DNA of 64,000 bases from JAUWKC01 sp035527845 (lineage in GTDB: Bacteria > Planctomycetota > Phycisphaerae > Sedimentisphaerales > Anaerobacaceae). Every line of letters begins with the position of its first letter. The first letter of the stretch is position 1. The stretch lies in the NCBI GenBank assembly GCA_035527845.1, contig DATKZT010000072.1:4953-68952 (forward strand). Direction: 5' to 3'. Positions 10,196 to 19,944 of this stretch are shown piece by piece. The translations under genes and the position numbers were made by a program. The notes under the pieces were generated by a model that was not told where the DNA came from, searched no databases, and worked only from the letters and a program-made list of their open reading frames with translations.

Positions 10196-12619
10196 ATGGG
10201 CCAGAAGGTTTCTATCAAAGTCGTTTGCAGAAGCTTTGTAACCTGTTGTGTTGTGTTGTGTGTCTTGTCATCGGCGGCGGCAGGAGCGAAGCTGCTGGAC
10301 TTTTCCGACTGCGTGGTTGTTGCGCCCGGCTCGCTGAGCAAGGTTGAGCAAAAAGCGGTCGCAGTGCTTCAGGAGGAAATTGAGAAGAGGACGGGCATCA
10401 AACCGGCGACGACAGAAAAGTGGCCGGACGGCGACAAGGCCGTAATTGCAGTCGGTCCACAATCTCGTCTAAGCCAGTTCGCGGGTCCTTTCTCGTCGGA
10501 ACTCAAGAACGTTGCGGTCCCTGGTGACGAAGGATTTTGTTTGATGGTAAAGAGCGAGCCCCGCAAGGCGGCGATTATAGTGGGCAAGGACGAACGCGGG
10601 GTGCTTTACGGCATCGGACGGCTGCTGCGGAAGATGGAGCTTCGGGCCGGGAGCATTCAGGCGCCTGATGGTCTTAGGATAGTGACTGCGCCGAAATATA
10701 TGCTGCGGGGACATCAATTGGGATATCGGCCGAAGACGAATGCGTATGATGCATGGTCGCCGGCACAGTATGACCAGTATATTCGGGAACTGGCGCTGTT
10801 CGGCACCAACAGTATCGAGCTGATTCCGCCGGTCAGTGATGATGATTACATGAGCCGGCACATGCAAGACCCGATGCAGATGATGATTCGGCACTCGGAG
10901 ATTATCGATTCTTACGGGCTGGATGTGTGGATATGGTATCCGAACGTGGGCAAGGACTACGTCACAGAGGCGGGAATCAAGAAGGAGCTGGCGGAGCGTG
11001 AGGAGGTTTTCAAGAAACTAAAACGCATCGACCACATATTGGTTCCGGGCGGGGACCCCGGGCACCTTGATCCGGAGGTGTTCTTTCCGTTGATGGACAG
11101 GGTTGCGCCGGTGTTGCAGAAGTATCATCCGAAGGCGAAGATATGGGTGTCGCCTCAGGCGATGCAGCCGACGCGGGAATGGCTGGCATCGTTTTACGAG
11201 TACGTTAACAAGAAGCCGAAGTGGCTGGGCGGTGTGGTGTTTGCTCCGTGGATCAAGACCCCCCTGCCGGACATGCGAAGGATTGTGGCTAAGGATATTC
11301 CACTGCGTCGGTATCCGGATATTACGCATAACGTTGCGTGTCAGTATCCGGTGAAAGACTGGGACCTTGCTCTGGCGCTGACGCTTCATCGCGAGTGTTT
11401 CAATCCGAGGCCCGTGGCGATGAAGACGATTCACAACGCCCTTGACGAATACGCATGCGGTTCGCTGACCTATTCGGAAGGTATCAACGACGATATCAAT
11501 AAGTTCGTCTGGGGCGATCAGGACTGGGACCCGGGGACATCGGTGATTGAGACGCTTCGTGATTACGGCCGGTTTTTTATAAGCCCTGATTTTAGTGATG
11601 AGCTTGCGCAGGGTTTCATGGCCCAAGAGCGGAACTGGGAGGGGCCGCTGGCGGTGAACGACCAGGTGGATGCCACTTTGGCTCAATGGAAGGACCTGGA
11701 GAAGAAGGTCGGGCAGAAGGTACTGGACAATTACAGATTTGAGATGGGGCTGATACGGGCTTATTATGATGCGTATATCAAGCGGCGGCTGATACATGAG
11801 ACCGAGCTGGAACAGGAGGCACTGGAGGCGTTGAGGGCGGCGTCCGAGCGTGGCTCGCTTGAGGCCGTTAATAAGGCGGAAGAGATTCTGCGAAAGGCCA
11901 GGACCGAACCAGTTGCGGCGGATTACAAAAAGAAGTGCGAGGAGTTGGCGGATTCGCTTTTTAAGAATATCGGCAGTCAGCTTACGGTGAACAAGCACGG
12001 AGCACAACATCGCACGCGCGGGGCCTTCATGGACGGCATCGATGAGCCGCTTAACAACGCCGGCTGGCTGTTTGCGCAGTTCAGAAAGATTCGAGCCGAG
12101 CAGGATGAGGCGGCAAGACTACAGGCAATAGATGAGGTTGTCAACCGCACGAATCCGGGCCCCGGCGGGTTCTATGATAACATGGGTTCGCCGTCGAGCA
12201 TGAAGCGGATAGTGAATACGGTTGCGTGGGAGGACGACCCGGGGACGCTGCGTTCGCCGCGAATCGCTTTCTATTACAGACACGAGTCGGAAGACGAGGA
12301 GTTTCCTCTTGCGTGGAAGAACCAGGTCGGAACTATTTACGAGACGCCGCTGAGATTATCTTATGACAACCTTGACCCCGAGGCGAGTTACTCGGTGCGG
12401 GTGACTTATACGGGCCGGCGGGGCAAAATGGTGCGTTTGTACGCGGACGATGTGTACAAGATTCACGATTTGATTGAAACGGGTGACCCGCCGATTCGCC
12501 AGTTCAAGGTTCCGAGAGAGGCCACGGCGGATGGGCATCTGGAATTGATATGGAGCTGCGGCGAGGGGCAGCGAGGGTCTCAGGTGGCGGAGATTTGGCT
12601 GATAAAGAACAGGGATTGA
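10196..12619 (+). CDS. Secreted GH20/GH67/GH115-like glycoside hydrolase (family uncertain)
   Basis: 807 residues. Signal peptide about 1-28. The N-terminal ~120 residues match the alpha/beta domain found ahead of the barrel in GH20 and GH67 enzymes (VVVAPGSLSKVEQKAVAVLQ, ERGVLYGIGRLLRKM). A probable (beta/alpha)8 barrel follows (YDQYIRELALFGTNSIELIP, HILVPGGDPGHLDPEVFFP). A helical region (about 480-620) and a C-terminal beta domain end the protein. ATG 10196 is preferred over TTG 10175 because AGGAG lies 7 nt upstream. The fold suggests hydrolysis of a hexosaminide or uronide, but I cannot assign the catalytic acids or the exact family. Confidence 0.65.
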   Translation: MGQKVSIKVVCRSFVTCCVVLCVLSSAAAGAKLLDFSDCVVVAPGSLSKVEQKAVAVLQEEIEKRTGIKPATTEKWPDGDKAVIAVGPQSRLSQFAGPFSSELKNVAVPGDEGFCLMVKSEPRKAAIIVGKDERGVLYGIGRLLRKMELRAGSIQAPDGLRIVTAPKYMLRGHQLGYRPKTNAYDAWSPAQYDQYIRELALFGTNSIELIPPVSDDDYMSRHMQDPMQMMIRHSEIIDSYGLDVWIWYPNVGKDYVTEAGIKKELAEREEVFKKLKRIDHILVPGGDPGHLDPEVFFPLMDRVAPVLQKYHPKAKIWVSPQAMQPTREWLASFYEYVNKKPKWLGGVVFAPWIKTPLPDMRRIVAKDIPLRRYPDITHNVACQYPVKDWDLALALTLHRECFNPRPVAMKTIHNALDEYACGSLTYSEGINDDINKFVWGDQDWDPGTSVIETLRDYGRFFISPDFSDELAQGFMAQERNWEGPLAVNDQVDATLAQWKDLEKKVGQKVLDNYRFEMGLIRAYYDAYIKRRLIHETELEQEALEALRAASERGSLEAVNKAEEILRKARTEPVAADYKKKCEELADSLFKNIGSQLTVNKHGAQHRTRGAFMDGIDEPLNNAGWLFAQFRKIRAEQDEAARLQAIDEVVNRTNPGPGGFYDNMGSPSSMKRIVNTVAWEDDPGTLRSPRIAFYYRHESEDEEFPLAWKNQVGTIYETPLRLSYDNLDPEASYSVRVTYTGRRGKMVRLYADDVYKIHDLIETGDPPIRQFKVPREATADGHLELIWSCGEGQRGSQVAEIWLIKNRD

Positions 12620-12670
12620 ACGAGACAGTAGCGGTTTTAGTAACAGGACAAGAGCGAAAGGACGGCAAGT

Positions 12671-13486
12671 ATGAACGGCAAGGAATTGATCGAGGCACTG
12701 CACAGCGGCAAACGGATATACGGCACGCTGATTATTTCGACGTCGCCGAAATGGGTGGAGGTGATGCGGGATTTGGATATCGATGTTGTCTTCATCGATA
12801 CGGAGCATATTCCGATGGATTGGGACAAGCTTGGATGGATGTGCCATACCTTCAGAGGTTTGGGTATGGCGCCGATAGTACGCATCCCGCGGCCTGACCC
12901 GTTCGAGGCGTGCCGTGTGCTGGATATGGGAGGGGTGGGGGTCGTTGCGGCCTACATGGAGACGGCCGAGCAGGTGAATCAACTGCGCAGTGCGCTGAAG
13001 CTTCGTCCGTTCAAGGGCAAGAGGCTCGAGGACATACTGGCAGGCAAAGTGAGGCTCGAAGGTAAGGTTGCGGATTTCGTCGCAAAAAAGAACGAAGGGC
13101 AGGTCCTGCTGGTGAACATCGAAAGCGTTGCTGCGATTGAGGCGCTGGATGAAATTCTGGCGGTACCGGGCGTGGACGGGTTGATGGTTGGTCCCAGCGA
13201 CCTTTCATGCAGCCTGGACATTCCGGGGCAGTTCGACCATCCGCTGTTTGCCGAGGCGATGCAGACGATAATCGACAAGGCGCGGGCGAAGAACGTCGGA
13301 GTGGGCTGTCACAATCTGCCTCGGGTGGACCAGGAAATCAAGTGGGGCAAGGCGGGGCTGAATATGATTTTGCGGCGTGCGGATATGACGCTTTTCAGGC
13401 GTGCGCTGGACGAGGACCTGGGCAAGATTCGTGAAGCCCTGGGAGACGAGCCCGTGGAGAAGAAAGGGCGTGAGGTCACGCTGTGA
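12671..13486 (+). CDS. HpcH/HpaI family class II aldolase
   Basis: 271 residues, cytoplasmic. The family signatures are intact: FIDTEH near the N-terminus, RIPRPDP for substrate binding, an acidic metal-ligand block (NIESVAAIEALDEI) and VGPSDLS near the C-terminus. Members cleave 2-keto-3-deoxy sugar acids or 4-hydroxy-2-oxo acids to pyruvate plus an aldehyde, using a divalent metal. Here a role in breaking down a keto-deoxy sugar acid released from the local polysaccharide is plausible; the substrate is not predictable from sequence. It lies 51 nt after the glycoside hydrolase and 40 nt before the aminotransferase, consistent with one transcript. Confidence 0.85.
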   Translation: MNGKELIEALHSGKRIYGTLIISTSPKWVEVMRDLDIDVVFIDTEHIPMDWDKLGWMCHTFRGLGMAPIVRIPRPDPFEACRVLDMGGVGVVAAYMETAEQVNQLRSALKLRPFKGKRLEDILAGKVRLEGKVADFVAKKNEGQVLLVNIESVAAIEALDEILAVPGVDGLMVGPSDLSCSLDIPGQFDHPLFAEAMQTIIDKARAKNVGVGCHNLPRVDQEIKWGKAGLNMILRRADMTLFRRALDEDLGKIREALGDEPVEKKGREVTL

Positions 13487-13526
13487 GGTGCGGGACGGAC
13501 ATGAAGGATTTTCAGGGGAGTCGATT

Positions 13527-14720
13527 ATGGAATTAGCAAAGCGTTTGTCGAAACTTGGAACCGAAACGGCGTTTGCGGTCTCCGCCGAAGCGGCAAGACA
13601 TGTCGCACAAGGCAACAGGGTATATCCTTTCCACCTCGGAGATATGAATATCAAGACTCCGGACAATATTATCGAAGCCACTTACAGAGCGATGAAGGAC
13701 GGGAAGACGGGGTATTGTCCGAATTACGGTATCGCGAAGCTGAGGGAGCTTCTGGCGGAGGACATCAATCAGAGCCACGGGACCAATTACACGATAGACA
13801 ACGTGGCCATTCAGCCGGGCGGCAAACCGACGATAAGCAAGTTTTTCATGGCGATGATGAACGCGGGCGATGAGGTTCTGTATCCGAATCCGGGCTATCC
13901 CATTTATGAGTCGCAGATTGAGTTTCAGGGTGGTATAGGGCTGCCTTATACTTATCATGAAGGAAAGGAGAACTTCGAGCTGGATATAGATGGGATCGAG
14001 AAGAAGATTACCCCGCGGACGAAGCTGATTGTGGTAAACGACCTTCAGAATCCCACGGGCGCCGTGGCATCACGGCAGGAGTTGGAGGCGCTGGCGGATG
14101 TAATCAGGCGACACAATCTTTTTGTGCTTTGCGACGAGGCCTATTTTGATATTCGCTACGGAGGCAAGTCCCTTTCGCTGGCGTCCCTTCCGGGGATGGC
14201 GGAGAGATGTCTGCTGCTGTACACGTTCAGCAAGAAGTTTGCGATGACCGGCTGGCGGCTGGGGGCGAGTATCGGTCCGAAGGAAGTGATTGACGCGATA
14301 GCGAAGCTCAACGTGAACGACGAATCATGCTCCAATCATTTCATTCAATACGGCGCGATAGAAGGGCTGACGGGCGACCAGTCGGGGCCGAGAAAAATTG
14401 TCGAGACGCTGCGGGGGCGACGGGACATGGCCGTTGCGATGCTGAATTCCATCGACGGCGTCAGATGTTTCAGGCCCAATGCGACTTTTTATCTTTTCCC
14501 GAACGTGACGGACGTGATGAAGCGTAAGGGCTTCGATGATTACGGGCGGTTTCGCCAGGCGGCGCTTGAAGAAACAGGGGTTTCTTTCTGCACGCGGCTG
14601 CATTTCGGCAGGGCGCTGCCGGGCGAGTCAGAGTTGTATATCCGCTTTGCCTACTCAGGAATCGACGTCGGCGATATCGAAGAAGGACTGACCAGGTTCA
14701 AGGAATGGCTTGAGGGTTAG
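13527..14720 (+). CDS. PLP-dependent class I/II aminotransferase
   Basis: 397 residues. Fold-type I aminotransferase with the conserved VNDLQNPTGA (Asn contacting cofactor), LCDEAYFDIRY (Asp for the pyridine nitrogen, Tyr for O3') and the Schiff-base lysine in FSKKFAMTGWRLG. The C-terminal FGRALPGESELYIRFAYS carries the substrate carboxylate-binding Arg. The open frame extends upstream to 13401, but ATG 13527 has a GGGGAG site and starts the typical N-terminus. Likely transfers an amino group from aspartate, alanine or a related amino acid. Its place between an aldolase and a transketolase suggests a pyruvate- or sugar-linked role, but a housekeeping role is equally possible. Confidence 0.88.
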   Translation: MELAKRLSKLGTETAFAVSAEAARHVAQGNRVYPFHLGDMNIKTPDNIIEATYRAMKDGKTGYCPNYGIAKLRELLAEDINQSHGTNYTIDNVAIQPGGKPTISKFFMAMMNAGDEVLYPNPGYPIYESQIEFQGGIGLPYTYHEGKENFELDIDGIEKKITPRTKLIVVNDLQNPTGAVASRQELEALADVIRRHNLFVLCDEAYFDIRYGGKSLSLASLPGMAERCLLLYTFSKKFAMTGWRLGASIGPKEVIDAIAKLNVNDESCSNHFIQYGAIEGLTGDQSGPRKIVETLRGRRDMAVAMLNSIDGVRCFRPNATFYLFPNVTDVMKRKGFDDYGRFRQAALEETGVSFCTRLHFGRALPGESELYIRFAYSGIDVGDIEEGLTRFKEWLEG

Positions 14721-14810
14721 AACAAGAGTATTGTGGTGATATGTTTTCGAGAAGTTATTTTTGATGCGAGCGCAGTGACAGATTAGTACCTATTTGGAAG
14801 ATGTTCGAGG

Positions 14811-16823
14811 ATGACTGTTAAGCAACTTCAATCTGCGGCACGCAGGATGCGAGCGTATGATATTCTGGCGATTCATTGTGCCGGTTCGGGCCATCCGGGC
14901 GGGACGCTTTCGATCATGGATATAGCCGCTGCGCTGTATCTGGAGGTGATGAAACATAATCCCGACGACCCCGGCTGGCAGCATCGCGACCGCTGTATAT
15001 GGTCGGCGGGTCACAAGACGCCGGCCTTGTATGTGGCCCTTGCGACCACGGGGTATTGCATAATGGAGGATGTAATTACGCAACTGAGAAAACTCGACAG
15101 TCCCTTCGAAGGTCACCCGCATTGGCTCAAGCTGCCCGGCGTCGAAGTCTCGACCGGCTCGCTTGGGCAGGGCCTCGGCTTTGCCGTCGGTCAGGCGCTC
15201 GACGCCAAGGAGCGCGATCTCGATTACACAACCTACTGCATCTTAGGCGACGGCGAGCACGATGAGGGCAGTGTGTGGGAAGCGGTCATGGCGGCGGGCC
15301 ATTTCAAACTGGACAACCTTGTTGCCATTGTGGACAAGAACGGGCTGCAGATTGACGGCCCGACGAAGCAGGTAATGGACATCGACCCCCTTGACGAAAA
15401 GTACAAGGCATTCAACTGGCACGTCATTACGATTGACGGCCACGATATGCAGCAGATACTCGACGCTTTGAAGCGCGCTAAAAAGAACAAAGGCAAGCCG
15501 ACGTGCATCATAGCCAAGACGATAAAAGGCAAGGGCGTCTCATTCATGGAAAATGAAGCGGGCTGGCACGGGGTGGCGACAAAAGGCCGGGAGCAGCTCG
15601 ACAAGGCGCTGGCGGACATCGGGGCGGAAGAAGTCACCAAGGAATTTGTTGACAGGATGCTGGCTTTATCCGAGGAAATTAAACAACGAAATGAAAAACA
15701 AACGATGGCTATGCTTGCGAAGTTTTCGCGCGACTATTGGTGGAACAGCGAAGGGCAGATGAAAGTGCAGATGGACCCGACACGAATGGGATTCGGTCGT
15801 GCGCTGGATGAGATTGGCGAAGACGAGCGGTTGTGTACACTGCACGCCGATATTTCCGGCAGCATAAAGATTACGGATTTCGAGGCCAGGCATCCGGAGC
15901 GCAAGTCGCGGGTGTACAGTGTGGGTATCGCCGAGCAGAATATGGTCGGCGTCGCGTGCGGGCTGGCCCGGAACGGGCGAATTCCCATCGCAGGCACGTA
16001 TGGGGTTTTTGCGGCCGGGAGGTGCTGGGACCAGTTGCGTACGACGGCCTGCTACAGCAATCTGAATATCAAGATGGCCGGCGCGCACGGGGGCATCTCG
16101 GTAGGTCCGGACGGCGCGACGCATCAGGCGCTGGAAGATATAGCGCTGATGAACATTTTGCCTAATATGCACCTTGCGGTTCCCGCCGATTCTGTGGAGA
16201 CCAAGAAAGCCGCCAAGGCGATCATTCTCGATGTTGTCGGGCCTGGTTATATTCGTTTTGCACGCGAGGCGACGCCGGTAGTAACCACCGAGGACACGCC
16301 GTACGAATGGGGTGTTGCGAACGTCATACGGTATCGTGGTCGAAAACCGAGGTTTGTGGATGCGTTCGAGACGGTTCTTTCGACACAATACGAGAACGAG
16401 AACGAACAGATCGCGATTATCGCTTGTGGACCTATGGTCGCCGAGGCCATGCGTGCAGCGTACATTCTCAAAGCCGAATATGATTTGGAGGTGCGTGTAA
16501 TCAATATGCACACAGTCAAGCCTCTCGACCGTGCTGCCATCAAGGCGGCTGTGAAAGAGATAGGCGTTATTGTCACTGTCGAGGAGCACCAAACGGGCGG
16601 CTTCGGGTCTATCGTTGCGGCGGCGGCCTGCGAGGAGAAGAAATTCGATGAGCCGCTCAAGATGGACATGCTCGGCGTTGACGACCGTTTTGGACAATCG
16701 GCGCCGCCGTGGCAGCTCTTGAGAAAATTCGGCCTGACGGCCGAGCATATTGTGCAGCGGGCCCTGGCATTATTAAAGGGAACACATACCCGTAAACATA
16801 CAGAACCACGAGTAAGGTCTTGA
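14811..16823 (+). CDS. tkt: Transketolase
   Basis: 670 residues containing both halves of a transketolase in one chain. The thiamine-diphosphate motif starts at CILGDGEHDEGSVWEAVMAA and closes with the Asn in VAIVDKNGLQIDG. The N-terminal HCAGSGHPGG and the pyrimidine-binding half (GIAEQNMVGVACGLARNG) are present. It moves two-carbon ketol units in the pentose phosphate pathway, joining pentoses to glycolysis. ATG 14811 follows a short GAGG. The C-terminal tail (HTRKHTEPRVRS) is basic and extends past the usual end. Its position inside a run of secreted proteins is unusual and hints at use of pentoses such as the arabinose released by the GH51 enzyme nearby. Confidence 0.93.
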   Translation: MTVKQLQSAARRMRAYDILAIHCAGSGHPGGTLSIMDIAAALYLEVMKHNPDDPGWQHRDRCIWSAGHKTPALYVALATTGYCIMEDVITQLRKLDSPFEGHPHWLKLPGVEVSTGSLGQGLGFAVGQALDAKERDLDYTTYCILGDGEHDEGSVWEAVMAAGHFKLDNLVAIVDKNGLQIDGPTKQVMDIDPLDEKYKAFNWHVITIDGHDMQQILDALKRAKKNKGKPTCIIAKTIKGKGVSFMENEAGWHGVATKGREQLDKALADIGAEEVTKEFVDRMLALSEEIKQRNEKQTMAMLAKFSRDYWWNSEGQMKVQMDPTRMGFGRALDEIGEDERLCTLHADISGSIKITDFEARHPERKSRVYSVGIAEQNMVGVACGLARNGRIPIAGTYGVFAAGRCWDQLRTTACYSNLNIKMAGAHGGISVGPDGATHQALEDIALMNILPNMHLAVPADSVETKKAAKAIILDVVGPGYIRFAREATPVVTTEDTPYEWGVANVIRYRGRKPRFVDAFETVLSTQYENENEQIAIIACGPMVAEAMRAAYILKAEYDLEVRVINMHTVKPLDRAAIKAAVKEIGVIVTVEEHQTGGFGSIVAAAACEEKKFDEPLKMDMLGVDDRFGQSAPPWQLLRKFGLTAEHIVQRALALLKGTHTRKHTEPRVRS

Positions 16824-16838
16824 TTGGAGAAAGGATGA

Positions 16839-18776
16839 ATGATGAACAAGACGATGATTACAGCAGTGCTGGCATTTTGTTTTGTCGGGGCGGCGGGCGT
16901 TGAGGCAAAGATGCCGCCGCCGATAGAGCAGTGCGCGTCGGAGCCGATCAAGTACGTGGGCGGGGCAAAATGCGATAAGCATTATTATGACGGGAGGCTT
17001 CGTTATGCGATTGGGGTTCACAACTATCAGGCGATGCGTGCGAACCGCACCAAGCCGTCGGAAGGCGGGACGGTGGGCTGGACTTACAACCATCAGCCTT
17101 ATTTATGCTATTGGAAGGGTCGTTTCTATCTTGAGTACCTGAGCAATCTCACCGGCGAGCACGTGCCTCCGGGGCGGACGCTGCTGATGACTTCCGATGA
17201 CGGCCTGCACTGGTCGAATCCGAGGGTATTGTTTCCGAAATATGCCCTTCCGGAAATTAACGGCGACTATCCGGATATCGGGCACGCGGAGCTTCCGGCG
17301 GGCACTTTTTCCGTGATGCACCAGAGGATGGGGTTCTACGTTGCGCCCGACGGAAGGCTTCTGTCGCTGGCGTTTTACAGTTTCTGCCCAACGCCGTTCA
17401 GAGGTCCTAACAATGGTCAGGGTCTCGGCAGGGTTGTGCGCGAGGTCCATGAGGACGGGACATTCGGACCAATCTACTTCATCAGGTACAATCGTCACGC
17501 CGGCTGGAACGAGAAGAACACGAATTATCCGTTCTACAAAGAAAGCGCCGACAAGGGTTTCGTCAAGGCGTGCGACGATCTTCTGGCAAACAAGCTGATG
17601 ACCCAGCAGTGGCAGGAGGAGGATATGGCCGATGACGGTTTCTTTGCCACCGGCGTCGATGACGCATTAAAGGCGTTCAGCTGGTGTCACAGGCCCGACG
17701 GTGTGGTGGTAGGAGTATGGAAGAACCAGAAGTCGGCACTCAGTGCTGATGACGGCAAGACCTGGACCAAAATTGGAGAGAACAAGTCACTGATGACATG
17801 CGGCGCCAAGACATGGGTGCAGAAGACCGATGACGGCCGTTACGCACTGGTCTATAATCATTCGGCTACCGAAGCAAACCGCTTTCCGATGACGGTAATG
17901 ACCAGCGACGATGCACATATCTTCGACGGGCTGCTCTGCCTTAACGGTGAATGTCCTCCGATGCGGTTCTTCGGCATGCACAAGAATTACGGGACGCAGT
18001 ATTTCCGCGGAATCGTCGAAGGCAACGGGAATCCGCCGGGGGACCAGATGTGGAACACGTACAGCGTGAACAAGGAGGATATATGGGTTTCGCGGACGCC
18101 GGTGCCGATTCGCGGGACGGTCGATACGCATTTCTCTCAGGATTTCGAGGGGGTCGCGAAGGCGTCGGACCTTTCGATGTGGAATCTTTATGTGCCGCAG
18201 TGGGCGCCGATATCGATCGTGGATGACCCCGCCAAGAGGGGTAACAAGTGCCTGGAGCTTCGCGATGAAGAACCCTACGATTACGCGATCGCTCAGAGAG
18301 CTTTTCCGGAAAGCAAGAAGGTAACTGTAGAGTTCAGGATATATATAGACAAGGGCGGCAGCAGTTTCCTTTACGTCGAGGTTCAGGATAAATCAGGCTA
18401 CAGACCGATGTCCCTTCGGCTCGACGATCAGTTTCTTATGATGGACAGGGGCAATGTGGACCCTGATGCGATGCCAATCAAGGTCGGCAAATGGTATCGG
18501 GTAAAGATGGAGCTGGATTGCGGCAAGAAGGAGTACGCTCTTTACGTGGACGGAAAAGAGATTCATGATAACATCGAGTTTGCGCGGACCGACAAGGTTG
18601 ACAGTGTCGAGAGGCTTGTTTTCCGCACCGGGCCGTGGCGGGGCGATGTGCGACAATTTATCCTCGAACGTGAGCCTGCAACGAAGGCGATTTTTATCGA
18701 AGACCTGTATGGCACGGATGACAGGTCGCCCGGGAGTATATATCTGATTGATGACGTTAAGACGCAGGGACAATAG
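16839..18776 (+). CDS. Family P secreted propeller protein without PA14
   Basis: 645 residues. A signal peptide (about 1-22) leads directly into the propeller (about 45-430), with Asp-box-like motifs MTSDDGLHW and SADDGKTW and the family signature NKEDIWVSRTPVPI. The C-terminal beta-sandwich ends FRTGPWRGDVRQF. It lacks the PA14 domain of the paralogues at 1383, 3863 and 26108 and is closest to the truncated protein at 1-1290. It begins only 15 nt after transketolase behind GAGAAAGGA, so the two are probably co-transcribed. Predicted extracellular glycan-active protein; enzymatic activity is unproven. Confidence 0.85.
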   Translation: MMNKTMITAVLAFCFVGAAGVEAKMPPPIEQCASEPIKYVGGAKCDKHYYDGRLRYAIGVHNYQAMRANRTKPSEGGTVGWTYNHQPYLCYWKGRFYLEYLSNLTGEHVPPGRTLLMTSDDGLHWSNPRVLFPKYALPEINGDYPDIGHAELPAGTFSVMHQRMGFYVAPDGRLLSLAFYSFCPTPFRGPNNGQGLGRVVREVHEDGTFGPIYFIRYNRHAGWNEKNTNYPFYKESADKGFVKACDDLLANKLMTQQWQEEDMADDGFFATGVDDALKAFSWCHRPDGVVVGVWKNQKSALSADDGKTWTKIGENKSLMTCGAKTWVQKTDDGRYALVYNHSATEANRFPMTVMTSDDAHIFDGLLCLNGECPPMRFFGMHKNYGTQYFRGIVEGNGNPPGDQMWNTYSVNKEDIWVSRTPVPIRGTVDTHFSQDFEGVAKASDLSMWNLYVPQWAPISIVDDPAKRGNKCLELRDEEPYDYAIAQRAFPESKKVTVEFRIYIDKGGSSFLYVEVQDKSGYRPMSLRLDDQFLMMDRGNVDPDAMPIKVGKWYRVKMELDCGKKEYALYVDGKEIHDNIEFARTDKVDSVERLVFRTGPWRGDVRQFILEREPATKAIFIEDLYGTDDRSPGSIYLIDDVKTQGQ

Positions 18777-18837
18777 CGTCCTGAAAAGGTAATGAAACGG
18801 CCGGTGTGTAAACGTGTATATACATCTTCAATTTTGG

Positions 18838-18862
18838 GGCCGCTCTGGAAAAGTGAGCGGCC
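18838..18862. terminator. Hairpin after the family P gene, possible terminator
   Basis: A perfect 8-bp stem GGCCGCTC/GAGCGGCC with a 9-nt loop lies 61 nt after the stop at 18776. It is flanked by TTTT on the left and AAAA on the right rather than followed by a clean T-run, so it could act weakly on either strand. Confidence 0.45.
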
Positions 18863-18955
18863 AGAAAATGTTTTCTGAGGGTCAGATTCGTGACTGATCA
18901 GGATTGACCACTCAAAGTTACAGGGGCCCTACATATAATTGCAAAGGAGCAAAAA

Positions 18956-19879
18956 ATGAAAAGACTCAAGACTATCGTGGTTTGTTGTTTCGCGGCGCTA
19001 TTCTTTTCGGTGACGAACGGCTATGCGAAAGAACCGTCGTCATTCAGGTTCACTCTGACGGGCGACCCGCGGGCGGGGCTGTCGAAGTGGCGACACACGC
19101 TCAAACAGATGAAAGCCAGAACCGACGGGAAGTTTGCTTTCCACATAACGGCGGGCGATTACTTCGAAGAGGACCGGAGCACAATGGCATTTGATTTTTA
19201 CGATGCCCTGAAAGGCGAATTCGGTGACAGTGTGGTGTGGTATCCGGGACTGGGCAATCATGAGCTTAAGGGCGGCGCCATTGATGTTGCCTGGCTCAGG
19301 CAGTACTACCGTGACCATTTGATGGGCAAAGTCAATCCCGGCCCCAAGGGGTGTGAAGAGACAACGTATTCGTGGGACTACAAGAATGCGCACTTTGTCC
19401 AGCTCGACATGTACTATGACGGGACCAAACGTGATAAGGACGGGGTGTTCAGCGACTTACTGTATGACTGGCTCGTCGAAGACCTGAACAAGAACACGAA
19501 GCAGGTGGTTTTTGTGATTTACCATGAGCCGGCGTTCCCGAATGGCCGAGGAGGCAAGGACAACTCACCTGCCCAGTGGAAGCGTTTTTTGAAATTGCTC
19601 AACGACAGAAAGGTTGTGGCCGGTCTGTGCGCACACACGCATACCTACGCCAGATACCAGGTCGAGGGGGACTGGGAGAGTTTCACCTGGGAAGTTGACG
19701 CCGGCAACGCGGGGCGAATGAGCCACGGTGACAAGGAGCAGACTTTTGTCGACATAACGGTTTACGAGGACGGGCGAGTGAGATTCGATACGTGGCGGGG
19801 ACTCGAGGGCGAGGACTTCAAGAAGACCGATTCATGGACGGCCGGGGTTGCCAGGGAGGCGGTTTCAGCGAAGAATTAG
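18956..19879 (+). CDS. Secreted metallophosphoesterase (purple-acid-phosphatase-like)
   Basis: 307 residues with a signal peptide (about 1-25). The dinuclear metal site is represented by LTGDPRAG, TAGDYF, GLGNHE, IYHEPAF and CAHTHTYARY, the typical order for calcineurin-like phosphoesterases. The loop between the GNHE and the downstream His block resembles acid phosphatases acting on phosphomonoesters. The start ATG 18956 has AAAGGAG. A preceding hairpin at 18838 and a 179-nt gap suggest that this gene begins a new transcript. It is about 180 residues shorter than the phosphoesterase at 6424 and lacks its PepSY-like part. Probably scavenges or removes phosphate outside the cytoplasm. Confidence 0.85.
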   Translation: MKRLKTIVVCCFAALFFSVTNGYAKEPSSFRFTLTGDPRAGLSKWRHTLKQMKARTDGKFAFHITAGDYFEEDRSTMAFDFYDALKGEFGDSVVWYPGLGNHELKGGAIDVAWLRQYYRDHLMGKVNPGPKGCEETTYSWDYKNAHFVQLDMYYDGTKRDKDGVFSDLLYDWLVEDLNKNTKQVVFVIYHEPAFPNGRGGKDNSPAQWKRFLKLLNDRKVVAGLCAHTHTYARYQVEGDWESFTWEVDAGNAGRMSHGDKEQTFVDITVYEDGRVRFDTWRGLEGEDFKKTDSWTAGVAREAVSAKN

Positions 19880-19944
19880 CGTGTTTGTTGTCACACGCAT
19901 ATTGTGTAAATATGTTTCTATTAACTTAGTGTGAGGAGACTGTT

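Noticed and set aside
18934..18939. Consensus TATAAT before the phosphoesterase gene at 18956
   Set aside because: The nearest -35-like TTGACC is 24 nt away, and a transcript from here would start inside the Shine-Dalgarno site.
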